A DNA stretch of 64,000 bases from UBA11403 sp963784615 (GCA_963784615.1 CAWASG010000001.1:186001-250000); one strand, 5' to 3'; counted from the stretch's first letter, positions 7,422 to 16,365 are shown. The notes: generated by a model from the letters alone, not told the origin. Translations and numbers: made by a program.

Positions 7422-8777
7422 TTATCCGACGTATGTGAGGCTGATGATAATGCCATTGGTATAAAGGTGCGAGAGACCTGGGCCTTGGTTCATGGTTTGC
7501 TCTGCCGCTCGACCAAGTTCACTTTTACCTAAGTCTGAAAATTCATAGCCCCCGGCGACTGACCAGTTTGAGTTGATCGCTCTTTGTATGCCTGCGCCTA
7601 GCGTGTATGTGAAGCTGGTGCTTGTGTTGGAGGCAAAGGGTGGTTGTTCGGATTCTTCTTCTATTTTTGGGGTCGAAATGAAGCCGCTCGCCTTATTCAA
7701 GGCAATTCCTGCTGTTGCTGAGACATATGGAGACAGCTGGTAGTACATGGGCGCTGTGATAAGCTTGCCTTTGAGTGCTATGCGTGTTTGATTGATGGTG
7801 TAGCTGTAGGTGTAGTTATCAAAGTCGCGGAGCGCTTGTTCCCAAATGTTGCCCGAGCGATTGATGTTGCTGGTGACGCCTAACGCCAAGCCGATCTGAC
7901 CTTGAAGTTTGTGGGGTAAGTCGTATTGCAGGCCTAAAAAGACATCGGCAACGCCTACGGTTTCCGTTGATGGGGTTGTGGCGTAAGTTTGAAATACGAT
8001 GGGTTGTAAGTATAACGTTTGCGTGCCGCTGTTTTGTGCCCAGGCGGCGCCACCACTGATGCTGAATACGCGGTGACCAGCTAGCCAGGATAAGGAGTCT
8101 TTCATGGATGCGGTCATTGCTTTGGTTGTTGACATTGATGTTGGTTTAATGGATTTAACCGGTGTTGTAGGTAGGCTCGTTCTGGCGCCGTAGGTTGGGT
8201 TGAGGCCTTGATGCCGAAGCTCAACATTGGCAGTAGGTGTGTTGTTGGGCTTCGGCCTTGGGGCCTCAACCCAACCTACGGTTCTTGTAGGTGATACTGG
8301 TTTGGGTTTGGGTCTTGTGGTCTCAATCCAGTCTCTTTTGGACGGTGTCACGGGTTTTGTTCGCTGAATGGTTCTGGTTCTGTGAAACCATGTATTTGTT
8401 TTAACGGGTGCTATATGTCTCACCGGTCTAATCATTTTAGCGCGTGCGACAGGCATTCTTGATAGTTGTTCGCCGATTGCTCTGACTTCTTCTGCCGAGT
8501 AAATGGGGCCTAATCTTACGAAATAAGCACCCTGATATGGCCTAATTTTGAAGGATATAAAGGGTGAGTCGATATAGCGATGCACTTTATGTGCTTCATG
8601 TTCAGAAATAAATCCTGAAATCACAATATAGTAATATTTGGTTTCACTGCCGCGGAAATGTTTTGCGTTTTCTGCGCCGTAAATTAAGAAGGGGGAAGTT
8701 TGTGTGTAACCTAGCGTTCCTAACATCGTTAATGCCATAAAACACATAGGCCGAAGGCCAAATAACTGCATATTCAT
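7422..8777 (-). CDS. SPOR-domain plus outer-membrane beta-barrel protein
   Basis: The protein is about 451 residues from the ATG at 8777. It has a signal peptide, then a SPOR-like peptidoglycan-binding region (YYYIVISGF ... ISFKIRPYQGAYFVRLGPIYSAEE). A Pro/Arg/Thr-rich linker of about 100 residues follows, then a C-terminal eight-strand-type barrel of about 230 residues ending HLYTNGIIISLTYVG. The barrel is paralogous to the protein at 23906 (shared GNIWE, GYEFSD/ADxG, LGRAxxQTxN, HLYT). Part of the linker (VGWVEAPRPKPN ... GLNPTYG) is translated from a copy of the dispersed palindrome. The frame also opens at a TTG at 8801; AAGGA before 8777 favours the ATG. Confidence 0.7.
   Translation of the reverse strand: MNMQLFGLRPMCFMALTMLGTLGYTQTSPFLIYGAENAKHFRGSETKYYYIVISGFISEHEAHKVHRYIDSPFISFKIRPYQGAYFVRLGPIYSAEEVRAIGEQLSRMPVARAKMIRPVRHIAPVKTNTWFHRTRTIQRTKPVTPSKRDWIETTRPKPKPVSPTRTVGWVEAPRPKPNNTPTANVELRHQGLNPTYGARTSLPTTPVKSIKPTSMSTTKAMTASMKDSLSWLAGHRVFSISGGAAWAQNSGTQTLYLQPIVFQTYATTPSTETVGVADVFLGLQYDLPHKLQGQIGLALGVTSNINRSGNIWEQALRDFDNYTYSYTINQTRIALKGKLITAPMYYQLSPYVSATAGIALNKASGFISTPKIEEESEQPPFASNTSTSFTYTLGAGIQRAINSNWSVAGGYEFSDLGKSELGRAAEQTMNQGPGLSHLYTNGIIISLTYVG
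8188..8281. repeat. Long palindromic repeat, copy 2, inside the SPOR/OMP gene
   Basis: The 94-bp inverted repeat runs from CCGTAGGTTGGGTTGAGGCC to its complement. It lies wholly in the coding region and keeps the reading frame. On the gene strand it encodes TVGWVEAPRPKPNN ... LRHQGLNPTYG. The middle (loop side) is degenerate. Confidence 0.9.
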
Positions 8778-8877
8778 AAATCCTTTTAGTATAGACAGCA
8801 AGTCAGTTTCTGTTGAGTCGGTAGTAATCCAGAACTAGCATACATTTTTTTTGAAAAAGAAACTACAGCGTTTCCAA

Positions 8878-9402
8878 TTAGTTTCCCCCGCCAATTCGCG
8901 TGTGATGCATAAAGATGGTGATCGTGTCACTGGAGGCGATAACTGCGCCAGCTTCATTGACGATTTGAAGCTGTAACGTATGGCTTCCACGGTAGACTTG
9001 TTTCAGGGTAAATGCGGGCTCTGTTTGTGGAGGGCCGACTGGTGAGCCATCGTAGATGAGCTGTAATTTATCTCCAGTATTGAGTTCGGGTTCAACCCGG
9101 GAGATAACGGATAAAATGCCTTGGTTACTGCGAAGAGTCTCTTGATCTTGGGGTTGAACGATCATTAACTTGGTATAGGTCGCGGTCGTTTGAGGTGTTA
9201 TTTCGGGCACCGGGGGGAGGGGCTCAGTTGCTTTTGGAGGAGAGTATGTCTGTGTTGGCGGAAGAGTTATTGTTTCAGCACCAGGCCGGGGTTTATCGCT
9301 AAAATGCACGCTACCATTATCATCCACCCATTTGTAGATGTCTGCTTGTAAAGGATTTACGAGCAGACACAATGTACATAAGACTAATCCTTGTTTTCTC
9401 AT
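8878..9402 (-). CDS. DUF4124 domain-containing periplasmic protein
   Basis: The protein is 174 residues. A signal peptide (MRKQGLVLCTLCLLVNPLQA) is followed by the DUF4124 hallmark DIYKWVDDNGSVHFSDKPRPGAE, a proline-rich spacer, and a C-terminal Ig-like strand-rich region (LQLIYDGSPVG ... LQLQIVNEAGAVIASSDTITIFMH). It lies immediately downstream of glnA on the same strand, separated by a palindromic repeat; DUF4124 proteins often neighbour glnA in gammaproteobacteria. The function is unknown and the location is probably periplasmic. Confidence 0.8.
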   Translation of the reverse strand: MRKQGLVLCTLCLLVNPLQADIYKWVDDNGSVHFSDKPRPGAETITLPPTQTYSPPKATEPLPPVPEITPQTTATYTKLMIVQPQDQETLRSNQGILSVISRVEPELNTGDKLQLIYDGSPVGPPQTEPAFTLKQVYRGSHTLQLQIVNEAGAVIASSDTITIFMHHTRIGGGN

Positions 9403-9465
9403 ATGCTATTTCCTTATCGTGACGCTTGAAATGTCCTGTCGTGTTAAGTTAAGGGAATTAATCGG

Positions 9466-9579
9466 TGTTGGTTGGTGAGTAGGTTGGGTTGAGCGAGAGC
9501 GAAGCCCAACAAAACCATCTACGTTGGGCTTCGCTCTCGCTCAACCCAACCTACTCACCAACCTACTCACCAACCAACA
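9466..9579. repeat. Long palindromic repeat, copy 3, just after glnA
   Basis: A 114-bp inverted repeat with arms starting TGTTGGTTGGTGAGTAGG and a core of GTTGAGCGAGAGCGAAGC. It begins 3 bases after the glnA stop, so it could act as the 3' hairpin of the glnA mRNA. Confidence 0.88.
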
Positions 9580-9581
9580 TA

Positions 9582-10991
9582 TTACACACTATAATACAAC
9601 TCAAACTCATAGGGATGCACCAAACTGCGAACAACTGAGACGTCCTCTTCTAAGAGAGACAAATAATTGTCGATGAAATCTTGGCTAAAAACATTCCCTT
9701 GAAGCAAAAATTCATGATCTGCTCGCAAGTGTTCAACCGCTTGCTCTAGCGATCCACACACAGAAGGAATTTTACAGAGCTCTTCAGGTGGCAGCTCATA
9801 CAGATCTTTATCAACGGCTTCACCGGGGTGAATCTTCTTCTGAATGCCATCCAGACCCGCCATCATCATTGCCGTGAACGCCAAGTAGGGGTTAGCAGCT
9901 GGATCAGGGAAGCGAACTTCAATACGTGCGGCTTTTGGATTCGAAACATAGGGGATTCGAATCGCTGCTGATCGATTCATTGCGGAATAAGCCAGTAAAA
10001 CGGGCGCTTCAAACCCTGGGACCAAGCGTTTATAACTGTTGGTTGCAGGATTGGTGAATGCATTCAAGGCGCGTGCATGTTTAATGATTCCACCTATATA
10101 ATAGAGTGCGGTTTCAGATAAACCGGCATAGGCATCACCCGCAAAAATATTGACGCCCTTAAGTGATAACGATTGATGGCAATGCATGCCTGAACCGTTG
10201 TCCCCAACCAGTGGCTTAGGCATAAATGTTGCCGTCTTGCCGTAGTTATGCGCAATGTTGTGAACAATATATTTGAAGACTTGCAGCTCATCGGCCTTAG
10301 CTGTTAAGTGGTTAAAGCGGGTGGCAATTTCACATTGATTGGCGGTTGCTACTTCATGATGATGCGCCTCAACCTGAATTCCAAGTGATTCTAAAGCTTG
10401 ACACATGGCTGAGCGAAGATCTTGTGAAGAATCAACGGGGGGTACTGGGAAATAGCCGCCCTTAACTCGAGGGCGATGACCTGTGTTACCGCCGTCAATT
10501 ATTTTTCCTGAGTTCCAATGCGCTTCTTCAGAATCGATTGCATAAAAAGAACCTTGCATCGCGGTTTCATATCGCACGCAATCAAATACAAAAAATTCTG
10601 GCTCGGGACCAAAATAAGCCTCATCAGCGATGCCTGTCGATTTCAAATAGGCTTCACCACGCTGGGCAATCGATCGTGGACAACGGTCATAGGATGACTT
10701 TGAGTTTGGATTGACCACATTACAACGAATAAAAAGCGTGTTATCTTGATAAAATGGATCAGGCTGAATAGTGTTTAAGTCAGGAACGAGCGCCAAGTCA
10801 GACTGATGTATTTTTTGCCATCCCCTGAAGGACGAACCATCGATCATTTTCCCATGTTGAATTAAATCGTCGCTAACGGCAGAGACAGGAATCGTGATAT
10901 GTTGCTCTTTTCCGCGCGTATCGGTAAAGCGTAAATCGATAAATTTAGCATCGTAAGTTTCAATCGCTGCAAGTAAGGCTTTTTTACTCAT
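9582..10991 (-). CDS. glnA: Glutamine synthetase, type I
   Basis: This 469-residue enzyme makes glutamine from glutamate, ammonia and ATP in the cytoplasm. The length matches GSI-beta dodecamers. Visible motifs are the beta-grasp GKMIDGSSFRGW, the metal site EPEFFVFD, the ATP site NGSGMHCHQS, NPATNSYKRLVPG, and the adenylylation tyrosine in KDLYELPPEE near residue 397, so GlnE-type control is likely. I chose the ATG at 10991 because GGAG precedes it and MSKKALLAAIE is the family N-terminus; a frame extension to 11015 is unlikely. Confidence 0.97.
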   Translation of the reverse strand: MSKKALLAAIETYDAKFIDLRFTDTRGKEQHITIPVSAVSDDLIQHGKMIDGSSFRGWQKIHQSDLALVPDLNTIQPDPFYQDNTLFIRCNVVNPNSKSSYDRCPRSIAQRGEAYLKSTGIADEAYFGPEPEFFVFDCVRYETAMQGSFYAIDSEEAHWNSGKIIDGGNTGHRPRVKGGYFPVPPVDSSQDLRSAMCQALESLGIQVEAHHHEVATANQCEIATRFNHLTAKADELQVFKYIVHNIAHNYGKTATFMPKPLVGDNGSGMHCHQSLSLKGVNIFAGDAYAGLSETALYYIGGIIKHARALNAFTNPATNSYKRLVPGFEAPVLLAYSAMNRSAAIRIPYVSNPKAARIEVRFPDPAANPYLAFTAMMMAGLDGIQKKIHPGEAVDKDLYELPPEELCKIPSVCGSLEQAVEHLRADHEFLLQGNVFSQDFIDNYLSLLEEDVSVVRSLVHPYEFELYYSV

Positions 10992-11116
10992 TTCCATCTC
11001 CAAATCTGACTCCAAAAAATGTTAAAGACAGTCTAACTCAAGTGACGAATGAAACCCAATAGATTACACTGATAAAAGTGCTATTAATTGATCGATTAAA
11101 GGGTTGAATATCGGCA

Positions 11117-12316
11117 ATGGGTATATATCAATATCAAGCGTTAAAAAAAACGGGCACTTCATGCAAGGGCGTTATTGAAGCGGACTCCGAACGCCATGCG
11201 CGTCAACTGTTGCGAGATCAAGGGTTAATTCCAACGAGCGTCGTTCAACATTCTAAGTCTGCCTCTACGCAACGAAAAGATAAACTGTCACCCCAAGATC
11301 TGTCTTTGTTTACGCGTCAGTTAGCGACCTTGCTCGCTGCGGGCATTCCCGTTGAAGAATCCTTACGTGGCGTTAGTGAGCAAACAGAAAAAGATAAAGT
11401 GCGCCGTGTTATTATGGGCGTCAGGTCAAAGGTTGTTGAAGGGTACGCATTGGCGCAAGCGATGAACGAATATCCTGTTGCTTTTCCTGAGTTATATCGA
11501 TCGACTGTTGGGGCAGGAGAGCAGACCGGTCGTTTAGACCATGTTTTAGAAAAATTAGCGGACTACACGGAAAATCAACAAGCAACGCGTCAAAAAGTTC
11601 AACAGGCATTGATTTATCCTATATTAATGATCGTTGTTTCAGCTGCGATTATCGCGTTTTTATTGGCATTTGTGGTTCCAAAAATCATAGAGGTATTTGA
11701 AACCAGCGGTCAATCACTCCCATTAGCGACAAGCATACTCATTGGCGCGAGTGGTTTCATTAAATCCTATGGTTTATATGTCATTGCATTATTAATCATT
11801 GGGCTTATTGTTTTTAATCGAAGTTTAGCCAACCCACGCTTTCGCTATGCATGGAATCGGTTTTTGTTGCGACTGCCCGTGATTGGGTTTTTAGTTGCAT
11901 CGGTTAACATTGCTCGATATATTCATACGTTCAGCATATTATTTGCTGCTGGGGTTAATGTTCTCGATACCATGAGTGTAGGCGCCAGTGTGGTGACGAA
12001 TGTTGTGATGCGTGATGCGCTGACAGAAGCGGCTACACGGGTCAGAGAGGGCGGGTCTATTAGTTTGGCACTTAAGGATACCCATTTATTTGGCGCGATG
12101 GCCATCCATTTGATAGCAAGTGGTGAAAAGAGCGGTCAATTAGCCCCTATGATGGAGCGCGCAGCATCGCACATGGATAATGAAGTGCAACGTATCGTCG
12201 ATACGGCACTTACCTTATTTGAACCGCTCATTATTTTGATGATGGGTGCTGTGGTTTTATTTATAGTATTAGCAACGCTGTTACCGATATTTTCTATGGA
12301 ACAGCTGGTAGTGTAG
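11117..12316 (+). CDS. gspF: Type II secretion inner-membrane platform protein GspF
   Basis: This 399-residue polytopic protein of the GspF/PilC family forms the inner-membrane platform that couples the GspE ATPase to pseudopilus assembly. Two T2SSF domains are visible, near residues 69-192 (SLFTRQLATLLAAGIPVEESL) and 270-392 (ARYIHTFSILFAAGVNVLDTM). Hydrophobic segments follow each. It is the first gene of a gspFGHIJK run. The stop TAG is formed by the first bases of a palindromic repeat that separates it from gspG. Confidence 0.95.
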   Translation: MGIYQYQALKKTGTSCKGVIEADSERHARQLLRDQGLIPTSVVQHSKSASTQRKDKLSPQDLSLFTRQLATLLAAGIPVEESLRGVSEQTEKDKVRRVIMGVRSKVVEGYALAQAMNEYPVAFPELYRSTVGAGEQTGRLDHVLEKLADYTENQQATRQKVQQALIYPILMIVVSAAIIAFLLAFVVPKIIEVFETSGQSLPLATSILIGASGFIKSYGLYVIALLIIGLIVFNRSLANPRFRYAWNRFLLRLPVIGFLVASVNIARYIHTFSILFAAGVNVLDTMSVGASVVTNVVMRDALTEAATRVREGGSISLALKDTHLFGAMAIHLIASGEKSGQLAPMMERAASHMDNEVQRIVDTALTLFEPLIILMMGAVVLFIVLATLLPIFSMEQLVV

Positions 12317-12396
12317 GTTGGGTTGAGGCGGGTTCGCCGAAGCCCAACAAAACCATCCATGTTGGGCTTCGGCGAACCCGCCTCAACCCAACCTAC
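12313..12396. repeat. Long palindromic repeat, copy 4, between gspF and gspG
   Basis: An 84-bp element with perfect 36-bp arms. It starts GTAGGTTGGGTTGAGGCGGG and its TAG is the gspF stop codon. It is identical base for base to the core of the copy after mutY at 45107-45190. Its hairpin lies in the polycistronic T2SS message. Confidence 0.93.
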
Positions 12397-12419
12397 AATT
12401 TTATGAAGAGGATCAACAA

Positions 12420-12839
12420 ATGAAACATCAAAAAGGCTTTTCGCTGATAGAAATTATGGTCGTTGTCGTTATTCTTGGGATTTTGGCGTCTATTGTCGTA
12501 CCAAAAATCATGGGTCGACCCGATGAAGCGCGTGTGGTCAAAGCAAAGCAGGACATTCTTGCCATTCAAAATGCATTAGATCTTTATAAGTTGGACAATG
12601 GAACGTATCCCACGACCGATCAAGGTTTGGCTGCATTAGTCACAAAACCCAGCACAGCACCTGAGCCGCGCGATTGGAAGGCTTACCTGAAAAGATTGCC
12701 CACGGATCCATGGGGGCGTGAGTACTTATATTTGAATCCAGGTCAACACGGTGAAATTGATATTTTTACTCTGGGCGCAGGTGGTCAGCCTGGAGGCACG
12801 GGTATTAATGCTGAAATTGGAAACTGGAATGTCCAATGA
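12420..12839 (+). CDS. gspG: Type II secretion major pseudopilin GspG
   Basis: This 139-residue major pseudopilin forms the shaft of the T2SS pseudopilus after processing by the prepilin peptidase. The short leader MKHQKG is followed by the cleavage site and N-methylated helix FSLIEIMVVVVILGILASIV. The C-terminal half has the GspG pattern PTTDQGLAALV ... WKAYLKRLPTDPWG ... YLYLNPGQHGEIDIFTLGAGG. GAGG lies 10 bases before the ATG. It overlaps gspH by 11 bases. Confidence 0.96.
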   Translation: MKHQKGFSLIEIMVVVVILGILASIVVPKIMGRPDEARVVKAKQDILAIQNALDLYKLDNGTYPTTDQGLAALVTKPSTAPEPRDWKAYLKRLPTDPWGREYLYLNPGQHGEIDIFTLGAGGQPGGTGINAEIGNWNVQ

Positions 12840-13473
12840 ACGGGGATTTGCCGCGGTAGAGCACGTAGGTTGTCACGTAGGTTGGGTTGAGGCTGGTAAG
12901 CCGAAGCCCAACAAGGAGGGTTTTGTTGGGCTTCGGCCTAGGGCCTCAACCCAACCTACATGCCAACCTACCGAGCCGAGCCTGCCCCGTTATATCGCGA
13001 GGATACGGGGATTTACCCTGGTTGAAATTTTAGTTGTACTTCTAATTATTGGTATCACCATTGGTTTTGCAATGCTTGCCTTTGGTGATTTTGGTGCCCG
13101 ACGTCGCGTTGTTTTTGCTGCAGAACAGTTTGTTAATGAAGTTAAATTGGTGCAACATCAAGCGGCATTGGACATGGGCACTTATGGTATTCTCGTCAAT
13201 CAGGATAGTTATCGAGTATTTCGCTTTAATGGCTCGAGTGGTTGGCAGGTGATGACTAATAATCGCATTTTTCGCCAACATTTTTTTCCTGACGCTGTCT
13301 CGCTTCGGTTTCAACCTAAACTAGGTTCACAGAGCACACCACAAATTATTATTAATGAGTCGGGAGACACGACCCCCTTTCATTTGTTGATTGAATTAAA
13401 GGGTAGGTTGGTTGCTGAGGTTGTTGGTCATCATAGTGGATTGATAAAATTGATAACGAAGTCTTCATCATGA
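12829..13473 (+). CDS. gspH: Type II secretion minor pseudopilin GspH with an inserted palindromic element
   Basis: The protein is 214 residues from the ATG at 12829, the only plausible start. The N-terminus MSNERGF is followed by about 55 residues that include the translated palindromic repeat (VGWVEAGKPKPN, GFVGLRPRA). The true prepilin helix RGFTLVEILVVLLIIGITIG comes only after this. The insert is bounded by the direct repeat ACGGGGATTT (12840-12849, 13005-13014). Removing 165 bp restores MSNERGFTLVEILVVL, a normal leader. The remainder fits GspH, a tip-proximal minor pseudopilin. Whether the about 61-residue leader is still processed is unknown. Confidence 0.85.
   Translation: MSNERGFAAVEHVGCHVGWVEAGKPKPNKEGFVGLRPRASTQPTCQPTEPSLPRYIARIRGFTLVEILVVLLIIGITIGFAMLAFGDFGARRRVVFAAEQFVNEVKLVQHQAALDMGTYGILVNQDSYRVFRFNGSSGWQVMTNNRIFRQHFFPDAVSLRFQPKLGSQSTPQIIINESGDTTPFHLLIELKGRLVAEVVGHHSGLIKLITKSSS
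12864..12970. repeat. Long palindromic repeat, copy 5, inside gspH
   Basis: An inverted repeat of about 107 bp with a core of GTAGGTTGGGTTGAGGC facing GCCTCAACCCAACCTAC. It is translated in frame within the N-terminal part of GspH. The wider insert (12850-13014) is bounded by the 10-bp direct repeat ACGGGGATTT. Confidence 0.9.
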
Positions 13474-13835
13474 AACGTACCTTAGGATTTACCTTAATCG
13501 AGGTTCTGCTGGCGCTAGCGGTGATAGCCATTTCATTAACTGCATTATTGAAAGCCACAAGCCAAAATACATTTTTTACCAATCGTCTTAAAGACAAAAC
13601 CATTGGCCACTTTGTTGCCATGCAAGGCGTTGCTGCAATTCAGCTTGGTTTAGTTCAATTAACAGCGAATCAGGAAAGCACGCAAACCACACAAATGGCT
13701 GGGCGCACATGGTATTGGCGTGTCATCATCAGTCCAACATCGCTTAAGCACATGCAGCGAATCAATATCACAGTCAGTCCCAAAAAAGACGGCCCCTTTT
13801 CCGATCAATTGATTGCCTATAGGTATGTGAAATGA
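13470..13835 (+). CDS. gspI: Type II secretion minor pseudopilin GspI
   Basis: This 121-residue minor pseudopilin has the leader MKRTLG, then FTLIEVLLALAVIAISLTALL. The C-terminal region (TWYWRVIISPTSLKHMQRINITVS) matches the GspI/T2SSI domain. It works with GspJ and GspK at the pseudopilus tip. Its ATG overlaps the gspH stop by 4 bases (ATGA), and its own end overlaps gspJ by 4 bases, so the genes are tightly coupled. Confidence 0.92.
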   Translation: MKRTLGFTLIEVLLALAVIAISLTALLKATSQNTFFTNRLKDKTIGHFVAMQGVAAIQLGLVQLTANQESTQTTQMAGRTWYWRVIISPTSLKHMQRINITVSPKKDGPFSDQLIAYRYVK

Positions 13836-14446
13836 GGCGATTATTGTATGGGTATACATTAATCGAGGTCATGATAGCCCTGGTCGTCTTTGCCATTATT
13901 GCGACCCTGTCCTCAAGCGTGATGTATCATGTGTTTGATATTCGAGAGCGTGTTGCCATTCAAGCCAATCAACTGGGAGAATTACAACTGACCATGACGC
14001 TATTAGAGCATGATATGGTTCAGTATATTCCACGAACGGTTCACTCGAATGATATGCATGTATTTTCTTCATTTGTGGGGACATATCAATATATGGAATT
14101 TACGCGTGGAGGATTGGTGAATCCCAACGCTGTCGAAAAGCGCAGCGGATTAAAGCGAGTGGCCTACGTCTGTAGTCAAAACCAACTCGTTCGCCGTACC
14201 TGGGAGGTTTTGGATACGCCGGAGCGACATGATTATGAAGACCGAGTTCTGCTGTCCCATTTGGAGTCATGTTCATTTTCGTACATTTCGATTTACCAAC
14301 AAATTATGCCAGAATGGCGTGCTTATAATGTTGAACAAAATCAGAAAGTGCAGGCTATACCGAGTGGTGTGCAATTGGTAATCGATCCTTTTGGATGGGG
14401 TAAAATGACCTTGCTGTTCGTGATACCGGAGGGGCTTTATGGCTAG
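13832..14446 (+). CDS. gspJ: Type II secretion minor pseudopilin GspJ
   Basis: This 204-residue protein has the prepilin leader MRRLLYG, then YTLIEVMIALVVFAIIATLSS. A GspJ-like body follows: LTMTLLEHDMVQYIPRTV near residues 49-66 and a C-terminal FSYISIYQQIMPEWRAYN. The tyrosine after the cleavage glycine is an acceptable variant of the usual Phe. It overlaps gspI by 4 bases and gspK by 8. Confidence 0.92.
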   Translation: MRRLLYGYTLIEVMIALVVFAIIATLSSSVMYHVFDIRERVAIQANQLGELQLTMTLLEHDMVQYIPRTVHSNDMHVFSSFVGTYQYMEFTRGGLVNPNAVEKRSGLKRVAYVCSQNQLVRRTWEVLDTPERHDYEDRVLLSHLESCSFSYISIYQQIMPEWRAYNVEQNQKVQAIPSGVQLVIDPFGWGKMTLLFVIPEGLYG

Positions 14447-15395
14447 TGAATTGTTGACAGGCCCTAGAAAAAACAAGGGCAGCGCACTGCTTTCCGCCCT
14501 ATTCTTGATGACATTAGTTGCGATTGCGGCAACGGCTATGAGCACACGGCTACAGTTGGATATTTATCGAACACGCTTAACGCTCGAAAGTGATCGTCTT
14601 ATGCTAGCTGTTCAAGCGCTGAGTTTCTGGGCGATGGATAGTTTGCTTAATCCCAATACAAAATTGAAACAAAAAGAAGAGGGTGGGGCAGTGCTGGTTT
14701 ATCCAAGATCTCTTGCTAAATTATATCCTGAGATGACGATGAGTGGCGGTCTTTATGATTTGCAGGCTCGGTTTAATTTGAATAATTTACAAGATGTCGG
14801 CTATCAGTCTTTTTTTTTCCGGTTACTAAAAAACACATTTAAAAAAGTTGAGTTAAAAGATCTACAATACATCGTTACCGCGACGACCAATTGGATCAGC
14901 CCCTATCAGCCTGCTCGGGGTGTGGATGATTTTATGACTTATTATTATCAACAAAAACCCCCTTATTTACCTGCCTATCAACCCATGCAAAGTCTTACCG
15001 AGTTTCGCTTAGTGGCCGGAGTGAATGCCGAAATTTATCAGAAGCTATATCCTCACATTACAGCATTACCCACAACTACACCCATCAATTTAAACACCGC
15101 CTCACCGGCAATCCTCAAAGCTTTAGGCAATGGACTAACGGACACGCAGTTAACTGAATTGCTGCAACTTCGCGATCAAAAAGGGGCATTCAAAGCAAGT
15201 GACATTCTGCTTTTAGTCAGTCAATTCCAAATTCCCGCCAAGCAAGTGACTGTTGAGAGTGAGTATTATTTATTTTCAGGCAAGGTTAACGGTAAAGAGC
15301 TCAGTTTAAATTATTACATGGTGCTCCATCGTTCAAAAGACAGAACAGGTACGATGACTGTTCAGGTGGTGACGGAGACATTGAATTCCATGTAG
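14439..15395 (+). CDS. gspK: Type II secretion minor pseudopilin GspK
   Basis: This 318-residue protein is the largest minor pseudopilin, expected at the pseudopilus tip. An N-terminal hydrophobic helix (KGSALLSALFLMTLVAIAATAMSTR in part) is followed by the GspK SAM-like domains. These include YDLQARFNLNNL near residue 105 and INLNTASPAILKALG near 215. It is the last gene of the operon. The set gspFGHIJK without gspC, D or E matches the way Legionella distributes its lsp genes over several loci. Confidence 0.93.
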   Translation: MASELLTGPRKNKGSALLSALFLMTLVAIAATAMSTRLQLDIYRTRLTLESDRLMLAVQALSFWAMDSLLNPNTKLKQKEEGGAVLVYPRSLAKLYPEMTMSGGLYDLQARFNLNNLQDVGYQSFFFRLLKNTFKKVELKDLQYIVTATTNWISPYQPARGVDDFMTYYYQQKPPYLPAYQPMQSLTEFRLVAGVNAEIYQKLYPHITALPTTTPINLNTASPAILKALGNGLTDTQLTELLQLRDQKGAFKASDILLLVSQFQIPAKQVTVESEYYLFSGKVNGKELSLNYYMVLHRSKDRTGTMTVQVVTETLNSM

Positions 15396-15423
15396 TACAA
15401 TGTTCATCTGAGCTTAATACCAG

Positions 15424-16365
15424 CTATGGCGATGCCGCCAGCTTCAAGCCCGTTACGGGAATATCAATATTATGGATATAGCGTTGAATCAACTGTCTGG
15501 CTTGTTCCAGAGTTAATGGTTTGGTGATAGCGCCTTCCATTTGATAATAGGCACAGTCTGTTGTTAGCATATCGGCTTTATACCCCGTTAAAGCAATAAT
15601 AGGCACGCGATAGTCGGTGTCTTTTTCCTGCGCTCTGATTTGTTTGGCTAACATGTATCCTGAGGTTTCCTCTAACCCAATATCCATGAAAATCATGTCA
15701 TATTTACCCGGTTTGAAGATTTCCAGCATTTGTGCTTCTGACTTGGCAACATCGACCGTACAATCGATTTGCATTAAGATTCCCTGGGCCGCTTTTTGGG
15801 CAATGATGTTGTCTTCAATGACCAATACATTGAGCGGATGGTCCAGCATGTCTTGAGTTGTTCCTGAATGAATCACTTGTCCTGCCTGGCCATTGAGGTG
15901 CTGTATTTGGACTTTGATGCCCTCATATTGTTCCTGCATGTAACGCATTTCAGTGATGTCTTTGAAAATAACGAGAAGCGCCATGGTGGATTGATTGTCA
16001 TCCAATAATGGAATTCGTGATACAGAATAATGGTGGATGACTTCTTGCTGGTCGACCACTTGAAGCTTTGATTCTTCAGCGAGCGTGCCGGCCAATATTG
16101 TCTCGATATCTTTTGCTTTTAATTCTTGAACTTGTTTCTCCGTCCAATTGCCAGATTGCAACATAATTTTATATAAAGCTCCTGGAGTCGTGTCTTCGAT
16201 TGCAGTAAGATGTATAAAGTTTAGGAAATTAAGATTGCAATGTACAAAAGAACAATGTTTATCCACAATATAAGCCAATTCAGGGATATGTGAAATGGCA
16301 GCTTTGTATATGCCATTATGATGGATATCAGCATTGGGGGAGTCCATTTTTGTTTCATTTTTCAT
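15424..16365 (-). CDS. PAS domain plus response-regulator receiver protein
   Basis: The protein is 313 residues from the ATG at 16365 (GGAG upstream). An N-terminal PAS-like sensor region (ISHIPELAYIVDKHCSFVHCN ... VIFKDITEMRYMQEQYEGIK) leads into a C-terminal CheY-like receiver. The receiver shows VLVIEDN, the phosphoacceptor Asp in DMIFMDIGLEETSG, IIALTG and the conserved Lys in GAITKPL. There is no kinase or DNA-binding output domain, so it must relay through protein contacts. It is cytoplasmic by absence of membrane segments. The partner kinase is not in the window. Confidence 0.82.
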   Translation of the reverse strand: MKNETKMDSPNADIHHNGIYKAAISHIPELAYIVDKHCSFVHCNLNFLNFIHLTAIEDTTPGALYKIMLQSGNWTEKQVQELKAKDIETILAGTLAEESKLQVVDQQEVIHHYSVSRIPLLDDNQSTMALLVIFKDITEMRYMQEQYEGIKVQIQHLNGQAGQVIHSGTTQDMLDHPLNVLVIEDNIIAQKAAQGILMQIDCTVDVAKSEAQMLEIFKPGKYDMIFMDIGLEETSGYMLAKQIRAQEKDTDYRVPIIALTGYKADMLTTDCAYYQMEGAITKPLTLEQARQLIQRYIHNIDIPVTGLKLAASP

